DNA of 64,000 nt from Stentor roeselii (taxonomy: Eukaryota > Ciliophora > Heterotrichea > Heterotrichida > Stentoridae). The translations under genes and the position numbers were made by a program. Below, one piece after another: positions 51,090 through 61,900 of the stretch (position 1 is its first letter; every line of letters starts with the position of its first letter). The stretch covers positions 85,141 through 149,140 of the forward strand of contig RSEH01000108.1 of the NCBI GenBank assembly GCA_006503475.1, read 5' to 3'. A model generated the notes under the pieces. That model was not told the DNA's origin, searched no databases, and was given only the letters and a program-made list of their open reading frames with translations.

Positions 51090-51926
51090 ATGGAGAGATC
51101 GAAAAACATAGGCAAATTCAAAGTGAGTGCAAAGCATAACGATTCAACCACCTTAAAGAATCCTGAAATCAATGGCCTAATTGGCATGGTTTCTGAGTTA
51201 AAGAGTTTTTTTACGAAGTTGTACAGTAGATTCGAGTCAATTGAAAAACACCTTATTTCTTCAAATGATGAGTTTCACTCAGAAAATAGACAAAATATTG
51301 AAGATACACCTCAAGCTGAGCCTGAAGTGATAATCGTCTCTGAACCTCTCTCCGGTAAAGATGATGAATCCATGGAATCAGAAATTTCTGAAACTTATGA
51401 ATATTCAAATATCAAAAAAACGAATGTTCTTGCAAATTTCTTTGATGATTCGAAGCACACAATCAAAGAAATGAGGAGAGGTTCAAATGAACCTGCTCAT
51501 ATTCGTGTTCCAATACTTGGATTCTTCAAATTAAAACTTATGCGATTATATGCTAAGAGCATCAAACTTACAATAAATCCGAAGAAAACAACTAAGAATA
51601 ACCCTGATGAGTTGTTGTGCTTAAATTATAAGTTTTATACTGATCATATTATCATTAATCAAGAACTTGTTGAAGATATCATCGAAGATATCAAAGGGAA
51701 TAGTAAAACTATTACGTGGTATAAAAGTCTATTTCAGGAAAATCAGGCAAGGACTGAAAATTTTAGAATCTTCGTGGAAAACTTATTTGATAAGGATATT
51801 AAGAAGTTGATAAAAAAATTTTGTTTTAAATGTTGTCGAGATCTGCAACATGTGGAATTATGCAAGGAAAAATGGCGACTATTAAGAGACTGGATCTTCA
51901 ACATTATTACAGGGTTTAATTATTAG
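51090..51926 (+). CDS. Hypothetical protein, 278 aa
   Basis: The first 130 residues are polar and acidic (ENRQNIEDTPQAEPEVIIVSE, DDESMESEISETYEYS) with a short helix (INGLIGMVSELKSFFTKLYS). The C-terminal half is basic and appears folded (VPILGFFKLKLMRLYAKSIKL, DELLCLNYKFYTDHIIINQELV, FCFKCCRDLQHVELCKEKWRLLRDW). No domain is recognised. Amino-acid variety and a clean ATG-to-TAG frame in a very AT-rich background support a real gene. It stands alone, with 3 kb of gene-free DNA upstream. Confidence 0.65.
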   Translation: MERSKNIGKFKVSAKHNDSTTLKNPEINGLIGMVSELKSFFTKLYSRFESIEKHLISSNDEFHSENRQNIEDTPQAEPEVIIVSEPLSGKDDESMESEISETYEYSNIKKTNVLANFFDDSKHTIKEMRRGSNEPAHIRVPILGFFKLKLMRLYAKSIKLTINPKKTTKNNPDELLCLNYKFYTDHIIINQELVEDIIEDIKGNSKTITWYKSLFQENQARTENFRIFVENLFDKDIKKLIKKFCFKCCRDLQHVELCKEKWRLLRDWIFNIITGFNY

Positions 51927-52307
51927 GTTATTTATTGAATAGATTGTAGGAATTTAAATTTTTATTAGATGATTAAGAACTAAGCTTTGTTTCTGAGGAT
52001 CTATCTAAATGTTTTTTCAAGTTAGATAAAGAAATTCAGAATTGATATCTATCAAATTTTTATTAAAAATTTAAGATTACCAATATACAGATGATTTAGA
52101 TGGTTATTGAAAACGAAATTCAGCTTATTCAAGACTTATCTGAAAAATATCTATAAATAATACTTATTTTAAATAATAGCTACAAAGATTAACATCAAAA
52201 TTAAACTATCTGATTTTTTATGTTGAGTAAAGAACTAAGAATTAGATGATTAATGAAATGATCTATTCAATATTTTTTATGCTAATCATATAAGCTATTT
52301 ATTCTAT
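51927..52307. other. Convergent intergenic region, 381 bp, nothing recognised
   Basis: AT-rich DNA between the 3' ends of the 278-aa gene and the furin-like surface-protein gene. No frame, repeat or RNA gene seen. Confidence 0.6.
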
Positions 52308-55300
52308 CTAGATACTACTCAACTCCAACCAATTTGGATTTCTTTTCTTAAACTCTTTTGCAAACCGAATCGCTCTATCTTTTTCATGAATAAACCAAAA
52401 ATCCCTAATAAAAATAACCATGTTATACAAAACCACAACAGAATTGACAACTAAGAAACCAAAAATCATCCAGCAAAATATCTTTTCAAATACCAAGTCC
52501 ATATCACTCCTCTGAAAGGCCCCCGATAAAAGTACTACAATAAAGCAAACCAGAATCGTCACTTCACTGAAAATATTAGAAATCATAATTACTTTATCTT
52601 TGAAAGGCAAAAACCAGAACAGGTAAATGAGGAATAAAAGACTTAGAAAAGAGTTAATGCTCATCTGCACAATGTGATGCTCTTTTAGAAGAATTTGGCT
52701 TAAAATATAAGCAAGGCTTCTAAAACTAAATAATGGGTAATAAATCAATCCTACTAGTCTTCTAGTATTATAAAATTCGAAGAACATGGTGCCATACCTT
52801 TGATTAAATTCTTGATGATGCTCGATGTTTATTATTCTTTCTATATTTAACCAGAGGAAAATAGATTGAAATAAAGGAGTGCCTACAACTAAGATCTAAA
52901 TAGAGCATACCATGAAAATATTTGAAGTGATTTGATTGAAGTATAATTGCCACTCGTTAGAATTGGAATTAGTTGAAGATTTAAATCTTGTAATTTGAAG
53001 TAAGCAAAAAATGCCAAGCTCCAGGTAGCCTTGAATCCAAAATCTTATAAAAAATCCAAACTTGTAATTATTTTTTAATTTTTCAAATCTCTTTCTAATC
53101 CACTTGATATTTACTTTCGAAAGATATGCGATAATCGGCCAAAGTCCAAGAAATCCGACAAAAACAGTAAAAGTTGCCCCATAATTAATCCAAAAGTCTC
53201 CCGAATCAATTCCAGAGTTAATCATTCCAGAAGTCAAGTTAAAACTAGTATCATTCTTCAAAACAAATACTAAAAGATTAGGTGCAAGATTGAAATCTGC
53301 CAAGTTTCTGCACATTGACTTCATACCTGGAGTTAGTTTAGCTGAACTTAAAGGCAAATAAGTTACAAGTTGCAGAGTATTAATCAAAATCCACAAAGAT
53401 CCCGGATTTGAAAATGAAGTTGAAACCGAGCTGATGGTAGCTCCTTGAGCCAGAGCTTTCGCATTCTCCAATAATAAAGCTAGACTGGGGTCAATGAAAT
53501 CAAACTGGTGAAGGGTCAGGTTGTAAGTCATACGATCAAGTAATGACCCATTCAAACTTAAAACAGGTGATGAAAAAGTCAAGATCATCTGCAAACCTTC
53601 TGAAATCGACTCAAAAAACGTAAAATGAATATGAGTCTCTTTTTCTGACTTCGAAAAAATTTTATAACTGAATCTTGGACTAGTTTTTATTTTAATCTCG
53701 ATGTCTGATGACAGTAATTTTTTTTCGAGATTTTCTGAAAATTTTAAGAAAATCTTATTGGAAGTAGAGACTTGAGGTGACATGCTGAAAAAGGCCTGGA
53801 TGCATGAATTTTTCGATTTTTTGAAACCTTTTTGGCATTGACATTGATTTGATATAAAATGGAAATTTAAAATACACTTTTCACATGAACTGAGGTTTGA
53901 ACAGAGTTCACAGAGATCCATGCAAGTTTGACATGACTCTTCTGAGCCTGAGGACTGGTAATATCCTTCCTTACATCTACATGAATTCAAAGAAGGGATC
54001 GCATTTGCGTTTGGATCCATGCACTCGATGCAAGTTCCGTTTTCTGTGCACTGGCTGCAGTTTGAAGGGCAGGAATCAACGCAATTATCGAAAACTAGGA
54101 GTTTTGGAGGTCGACATAATAGACAAAATGTAAGGTTCAAGCATTTTTCACATGATTCTGAACATTTTCTACAGATTAGAGAGTCGAAGGACCAGTCTGG
54201 CCAGTATCCATCGATGCAACTGCAGTTTTTTGAATAAGGGATCGCGTTTGGATCTTTGCATTGAGAGCAGCCTTCGGAATTTTCGCAGGTTTTGCAGAAT
54301 GATGGGCAAGGCTCGCATGGATCTGAAGGTGATTGTGTTGAGTTGAAATAGCCTTGTTTGCATACACATATGTTGTTAGTTTCTTTGGCATTGGGACTTT
54401 TACATTCGAAGCAAGTATCTGCTTGGGAACATGATCTGCAGCCATAACCACAAGGTTTGCATAACTCTCCATTCTTATCTTCAACATCCATCCAAAATCC
54501 TTCTGGACAATAGCATTTATATCCAACTAACTCAAGTCTTTCATCACATTGTAAACATTTTGAAAACTCATTACACATAATGCAGAATTCCATACATTTC
54601 GCACAAGGATCAATACTATTTTGCAGATTTAAATAATATCCTTGTTTGCAATTGCACTTACCAGCTTCCAAAATAAAGTTACTAGATACACAAGAGCTAC
54701 ATGATTGCATTCCAGTGCACTTCGAGCATCCAACTGCACATTTCTGACAAGAATTCACCAACGATATTTTTCCATTAACAAAAAATCCTTCAAGACAGAG
54801 ACAAGTTCCATTCACCAAGAAGCTATTGGGATCCAAACAATCAGTGCAAAAGCTCAAGTCAGTGCAGCTCAAGCAGCTTAAATCACATTGGGTGCAAGAG
54901 TCCTTCGCTAAAAGAGGAGACGCTCCGAAGTACCCTGTTTTACATCTGCATCCTGACAAAGTCACTTCTGAATTATCAGCCAAACATTTTATGCAGGTTG
55001 AGAGATCAGCGCATGTAAGACATTCAGGTGAGCAAGGAATGCACGAGTTTTCAGATGTTAAAGCAACTGAGGAAAAATAACCAGTATTGCATTGACAGCC
55101 TGAGGAAAACGGAAAGGCGTTTAAAGATTTGCAACTATCACAGGATGACGAGTTCAGGCAGGTTGAACATTCCGGGCTGCATAGTTGGCATGTGTTTGGA
55201 TCTGACATCGGCCCTGAGGGGAAATAGCTGGCTAAACATGAACAGCTTTGGCTTGATGGAATTGAATTAATAGCCACGCAGGAGTCACAGGAAAGAAGCG

Positions 55301-57752
55301 ATGAGCATGAAAGGCATTCTTCTTTACATTTTTTACATGAATCTGTAGTTGTTAATGGCTCAAGTGAAAAATACCCATTTTTGCATACACATCCCTTTGA
55401 TGTGATTTCACTATTATTTGAAATACACTCTGTACAAGAGCTTGAATTTGTGCACTTTAAACAATCAGGATTACAAGAAATGCATGAATTTTCTAAAATT
55501 AAAGGCAAATTTCCCCAAAAGCCTTCCCTGCAAACACATCCTAAATCAGTAACTATTGAATTAATAGCGATACACTCAATACAACTTGAAGAGTTGATAC
55601 ACTTAAAGCAATCTTGATTGCAAGGTTTACAAGCATCATAAGTATTTAGCGGTGTCGAATTCCAGTATCCATCAACGCATATGCAACCGTTATTATCAGG
55701 CTTACTATTTTGAGATACGCATGTAATGCAAGCAGATGAATTACTACAGGTAGAGCATTCTTCACCACATTTTTGGCATGCATTAATATCTGTTATTGGA
55801 TAAATAGGAAAGTATCCATTTAAACACTTGCAACTTGTATCATTAGGCTCAGAATGTAAGGCTACGCATAAATCGCATGAATTTCCAGATGAACAAGTAG
55901 AGCATTCGTCTTTGCATTTAATGCATGAATTAATACTGGTTTTAAGTCCTAATGAATAATAACCTGTTTTACAAATGCACCCTGAATCTGTGGCATCAGC
56001 ATTGGTTGATATGCACTCACTGCACATTGAGGAGTTTGTACATTTTAGACATTCTTCACCACACTTTTGGCAAGAATTAGTATTAACCAAAGCTCCCAAT
56101 TCCACCGAATAATAGCCTGTTTTACATATGCACCCTGAATCTGTGGCATCAGCATTGGTTGATATGCACTCACTGCACATTGAGGAATTCGTACATTTAA
56201 GACATTCATTACCACACTTTTGGCAAGAATCAGTGCTAATTAAGGGTTCCAAGCCCCAGTATCCATCTTCACACACACATCCATATGTTGACGGGAAACT
56301 GTGCTCAGATTTGCAAGTCAAACAGTTTATCGAGTTATCACATGTTAGGCAGTCACTGTTACACTGAATGCATGAATTTAATGAACTTAAAGGAGTTTGA
56401 CCCCAGTAGCCATCAATGCAAACACATCCAACATTAGAAACTTTTGAATATAATGAGATACAAGTGGCACAAGTTGATGAATTGGTGCAGGTTTTGCAGT
56501 CAGAGTTACATGCTTGACAAGAATCAGTAGAAGTGAGCACCCCAGCAGAGTAATAGGCTGAATTACAACTACATCCAGAGCCTGAAGGTGAAGAATTAGA
56601 AGCTAAGCATGAGGTGCAACTTGAAGAGTTAATGCATTTTAGACACTCTAAATTGCATGAACTGCAAGAATTCACAGAATTTAAAGGTCTTGAGCCATAA
56701 AACCCATCCTTGCAGGAGCACAATCCATCAGTATCAACGAATGCATTACTTGATACACAACTTATGCACGAGGTTTCCTGGAAGCATTCATAACACACAC
56801 TTCTGCAACATCCTTGCCCTATATTCGAACAGGAGCTGGCAGTTTGCGTAAGAACCCCAGTGGATTGATTTATACAATAAACCAAACTACTTGAATTGAA
56901 GTAGCAGGATGCACTGGGACACAGGCATTTCAATGTCAAGCCTTCTCTACATGTATATCCTACAGAACAAGTATTTCCATACACATCAGATGTTGTGGAT
57001 GTACTCCCTGATATGCAGCCTGTTGTATTTATATAATCTAAGTATACTGAGTAACTACAAGATGTGCATGTGCCTGAACCAGTTAAGCAATTGCTTGATG
57101 CTCCACCAAAGTAGCTGCTCTGAATTGAGTCTGTGTCAAAAACCACGAAATAATAAACAAAGGCATTGGTAGCTAGATCTCCTGAACAACTTCCGATAAC
57201 CATTCTGTAGTTTTGACTATAATTGTTCAAATAGTCCAAAGTCACCATAAGAGCAAGATTTTGATAGACTTTTATATATCTTCCGGAAATGATTATAGAT
57301 ATCATGACCCAGGCATCTGTATAACTCTTACCACTCAAAAATGAGTTAGCTGGACCATTTACAGTGACTTGATTAGCAGAATTGAAGTAGTATGTGATTT
57401 GAAGTACATTCGATGGCCCTTTACGGTAATAAATCGCATTATTTTGGTCAATATATTGATGAATGAATCTTCCAGCTAAGCTAGTCGTCCTAGCCCATAC
57501 CAAAACAGTACCAGGATTAGGAAATGCCATGATAGAATTCGTCCCCAGAGGTAAAGCGCATGCTGACGATGTAATATAGAATCCTCGATCTGTAAATATT
57601 CCATCGTATGTTTCTGTTGAAATTGAATTCCCATTTGATGAGTGACGACTATTTCCTGAAAAGTCGTAAACCAGCTGACCATAATTCCTTGAAAGCCTAA
57701 ACTCTACCTTCTTAGTAGACAAACAGAGAAATGGTAATAGGAAAATAAACAT
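52308..57752 (-). CDS. Furin-like Cys-rich surface protein with LamG-like head and C-terminal TM helices, 1809 aa, one 15-nt intron
   Basis: A signal peptide (MFIFLLPFLCLST) is followed by a LamG/concanavalin-like domain (~20-215: YDFSGNSRHSSNGNS, TVLVWARTTSLAGRF, WVMISIIISGRYIKVY). From ~225 to 1320 come about 21-22 furin-like modules of ~47-51 residues with the pattern C-x2-C-x3-C-x2-C-x-N-S-S-x-C-x2-C ... G-C-x-C-x2-G-Y. A β-rich domain (~1325-1440) and TM segments follow (FTVFVGFLGLWPIIAYL; FGFFIRFWIQGYLELGIFCLL). A 15-nt intron at 52896-52910 links the last exon with further TM helices (INSFLSLLFLIYLFWFLPF, IFCWMIFGFLVVNSVVVLYNMVIF). It is probably a large plasma-membrane receptor or surface-coat protein. 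Confidence 0.92.
52896..52910 (-). other. 15-nt intron in the furin-like surface-protein gene
   Basis: Coding strand GTATGCTCTATTTAG, phase 0, joining SNIFM to ILVVGTPLFQ. Unspliced it ends in an in-frame TAG. A at position 10 is conserved. Confidence 0.9.
55963..56237 (-). repeat. Near-identical 153-bp tandem duplication inside the furin-like gene
   Basis: The sequence starting 'cctgttttacaaatgcaccc' at 55963 recurs at 56116 with few changes. The period of 153 bp equals 51 codons, one Cys-rich module (CGEECLKCTNSSMCSECIS...ADATDSGCICKTGYYS). The other modules are far more diverged, so this pair arose recently or was homogenised. Confidence 0.9.
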
Positions 57753-58907
57753 TATATCCTAAAGCATTTTAATTATATAAAGAAAGTATTTAGGAATACA
57801 TGATTTTATAGTCAAGCTTATGTTAAGAGCTAAAGTAATTTAGCTTAATTTTATTCATGAAGATAAAAGAGTACAGGGTATGGGCACTCAAGTCAATACA
57901 AATAAACAGCTCATCGCAAGTGGCTCAACTAAGAGAACGATGAATTCTGGACTTTTCTTTAGGGCGGAAAATTCTTTTCGTTTGCAAGTCACACTGGTGA
58001 GATCTAGAGCTTACTGAAAGTCCCAATCAGAAGTAATTGAATAACAATCAGGTTTTCGATCTTTGAGGAACAAAGTAAATAATTTTGTTTAAATGCCCAT
58101 TTTAGATTTTTGTGGCTTTAAGCTCTGATATGAAGACACTGCTCAGTGGTTCTAATAATTTGACTTTTAAAATCTCAAACTCAATCCAAATATTTTAGCC
58201 AAAGAAGTTTTGGATGATGAAAATGGACTGTCACCTGAACTAGCTCAGAGTTCTTTGATATGCATGATGAGACTCCATTTGTGATTCTAAGTGAATATAT
58301 TTAATGCAAATTTGAAAGATTTCGCACTATTTTTCTAATTCAAAAATATCATCAGCACATCATCAAATTTAGAATTATAATGAATAGATACAGCACATCT
58401 AATATTGGAGAAATCAAGGTTAAAACAGACCTAGTATCTCATTATGCTTAAAAAAAGATTCATATCTCCCAATCGAATACTTTACCTTGATCAACTTTTA
58501 TATCAAATAATTCTCTCTGTGTATTTTTTAGAATTTTACCAAAAACTCATATGCTTTAGTGGAATATCATCTCAAAGTTCAATTAAACACTCATGAATAT
58601 AAATATTGTAAATTTAAGCGAAGTTTGGTATGAAGTTTTTAATAAATAGTTAGAAAATATAAACTATTTATATTACTTAAACATATGAATAAGTAAGTAC
58701 ATGATTCTTAATAAATTAATATAAAAATGAAAGAAGAAAAATTATGAAAGATTTTCATATATAAGTAAGTTCATTTTCTCGTTGATTCATCTTATGCATT
58801 TCAAGTGAATTTCCATGATGGTACTAAAATAAATAATCTCAAAAAAGATCAAGATGAAAAGATTTGAAAGCTTTATTCATTTGAGATAAAAACTAAGGCT
58901 TAACTAT
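57753..58907. other. Intergenic region, 1155 bp, with a gene relic
   Basis: Between the start of the furin-like gene and the stop of the TPR-array gene, both minus strand. The left half (57857-58272) is less AT-rich and contains the relic listed next; the right half is plain AT-rich DNA with no feature seen. Confidence 0.6.
57857..58272 (+). pseudogene. Probable decayed protein-coding gene
   Basis: An ATG at 57857 opens 28 codons (KIKEYRVWALKSIQINSSSQ) to a TGA. A one-base shift then gives MNSGLFFRAENSFRLQVTLV and further protein-like segments (SGFRSLRNKVNNFV, MPILDFCGFKL, NPNILAKEVLDDENGLSPEL) in one frame, separated by single in-frame stops. Base composition is closer to coding DNA than to its surroundings. 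No 15-nt intron explains the stops. The family is not recognised. Confidence 0.4.
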
Positions 58908-61900
58908 TTAGTCTAATCTAGGATCTTGATTTGCCTCTATGATCTTGATAGACTCAATAAGTTCAAAAAGTTTTTTGTATTCAGAATTGGAGTCCTGAGC
59001 GAATGAGCTTTGATATGGGACAAGAAGCGACATCATTTCGGTATATTTTTGGGAATTCATGTAGAGAAAACCTAAGTCTAAAATAGCTTCTAAAGTTTTG
59101 TAGTGATTACTTCCAAAGTTATGGTCAGCAATCCTGATACTTTTTTTTAGGAAATCCTCCGCTTTATCAAAGTCTCCAGTTTTAGTATAAAATTTTCCTA
59201 TAACACTGAATATATTTGAGTTACTTATATGATTAAAGTGAAAATTGAGTTCTTGAATATTTAAACACCTATTATAATATTCTTCAGCTTTTTCATAGTT
59301 TCCGATGGTTTTGTAAAGTGAGCCTAGATTGCAAAATGTTTTTGCAAAACTCGAATGATTTTTATCATAATTTAATTCTTCAATTTTTAGACACCTTAAA
59401 TAATATTCTTCGGCTTTTTCATGGTTTCCTAAGGTGTGGTAAAGCGATCCTAGACTACTGAAAGTTGCTGCAAACGTAAAATGAGTTTCATCAAAATTGA
59501 TTTGATTGTTTTTTAAACATTTAAAGAAATAGTCTTCTGCTTTTTCATAATTTCCTAAAGTATAGTATAGTAATCCTAGATTATGAAAAGTTGATGCAAA
59601 ATTTGAATGAGTTTTATCAAAATTGAATTCTTGGTTTTTTAAACACTTTAAAAAATACTCTTCGGATTTTTCATAGTTTCCCAATGTTTTATAGAGTAAT
59701 CCTAAATTACTAAAAGTTGCTGCAAAAGTTGAATGATTTATATCGAAATTAAGTTCTTCAATGTTTAAACTCTTAAAATAATATTCTTCGGCTTTTTCAT
59801 GCTTCCCTATGATGTAATAGAGCAAGCCTAAGTTTTTATAAGTTATAGCAAAAACAGAATGGTTTTTATCGAAATTGAATTCTTGATTTTTTAGACACCT
59901 TAATAAATAGTCCTCAGCTTTTTCAAAGTTTCCTAAGGTTTGGTATAACGATCCTAGATTATTGAAAGTAGATGCAAAATTTGAATGAGTTTTATCGAAG
60001 TTGAATTCTTGAATATCTAAACACTTTAAATAATATTCTTCTGCTTTTTCATGCTTTCCTATGGTGTGGTAAAGTGATCCTAGACTGTTGAAAGTTTCTG
60101 CAAAGTTTGAATGGTTTTTATCGAAATTGAGTTCTTCAATTTTTAAACTTTTTAAATAATAATCTTCTGCTTTTTCATTCTTTCCTACAGTCAAGTACAA
60201 TGATCCTAGATTTTTAAAAGTTACTGCAAAAGTTGAATGATTTTTATCGAAATTAAGTTCTTGAATATTGAAACACTTCAAATAATAGTATTCAGCTTTT
60301 TCATAGTTTCCTAAGGTTTTGTATAGTGATCCTAGATCCCCGAATACTGATGCCAAAGTTGAATGATTTTCGTCAAAGTTCATTTCTTGAATTTTTAAAG
60401 ACTTTTTGTAAAAGTCTTTGGCTTTTTTGTGTTGGCCTAAGTCTTCATAGAGTGATCCTAGATTCCCAAATGTTGTTGCAAAAGTTGGATGATTTTTATC
60501 AAAATTCAATTCTTCAATTTTTAAGCACTTCAAGTAATTTTCTTCAGCTTTCTCATGTTTTTTTAAAGTATGATACAGTGATCCCAAATTTCTGAAAGTG
60601 GTTGCAAAAGTTGAATGAGTTTGATGAAAATTTATTTCATCATTTTCTAAACACTTTAAATAATATTTTTCTGCTTTTTCATAGTTTCCTAAGGTTTCGT
60701 ATAATTTTCCAAGATTATTGTAAGTAATTGAAAAGGTTGAATGATTTTCATTAAAATTGAGTTCTTCAATTTTCAAGCACTTTAAATAATAGTCTTCAGC
60801 TTTTTCATACTTTCCGACTGCTTCATAAAGTAAGCCTAAATTTTTGTATGTTTTTGCAAAATTTGAATTATTTTTTTCGAAATTTAATTCTGAATTTTTT
60901 AAAGATTTTAAAAGATACTCTTCTGCTTTGTCATATTTTCCTATGGTGAAATAAAGCAATCCTAAATTACTGAAATTGTCTCCAAATGTCGTGTGACTTT
61001 TATCAAAATTCAGTTCGTTAATTTTTAAACACTTTAAAAAATAATCTTCAGCTTTTTCATAGTTTCCTAAAGTGATATAAAGTGACCCTAGATCGCTGAA
61101 GGTTGTTGCAAAAGCAAAGTGATTAGGATCGAAATTTATTTCTTCAACTTTTAAACATTCTAAATAATAGTATTCTGCTTTTTCATAATTTCCGACTTTG
61201 AGATATAGAGATCCTAGATTTCTGTAAAGGGTTGCAAAATTTGAATGAGTTTTTTGGAAATGAATTTCTTGAATTTTTAAACATTTGATATAATATTCTT
61301 CAGCCTTTTCGTAGTTTCCTATGATAAAGTACAGCAATCCTAGATTATTGAAATTTGTTACAAAATTTGGATGAGTTTTATCGAAATTGAGTTCGTTAAT
61401 TTTTAGACATTCTAAGTAATACTTTTCTGCTTTTTCAAAGTTTCCTAAGGTTCTGTACAGGACTCCTAGATTGCTGAAAGTTACTGCGAAAGTTGGATTA
61501 TTTGCATTGAAATTCAATTCTTGAATTTTTAAGCATTTTAAATAATAATCTTCAGCTTTTTCATACTTTCCTAAGTTGTAGTATAGTAAACCTAGATTAT
61601 TGAAGATTATAGCAAAGCTTGAATGAGTTTTATCGAAATTTAGTTCTTGGATTTTTAAACATTTTAAATAATAATCTTCTGATTGTTCATGCTTTCCTAA
61701 GGTATGGCAGAGTGATCCTAGATTTCTGAAAGTTGTTACAAAAGCTGGATCATTTTTATCAAAATTGATTTCTTGAATTTTTAAAGACTTTAAGTAATAA
61801 TTTTCAGCTTTTTCATACTTACCTAAAATTTCATATAATAATCCTAAATTTTCAAAAGTAGCTGAAAATGCTGTATTATTTCTTTCTAAATTAAGTTCTT

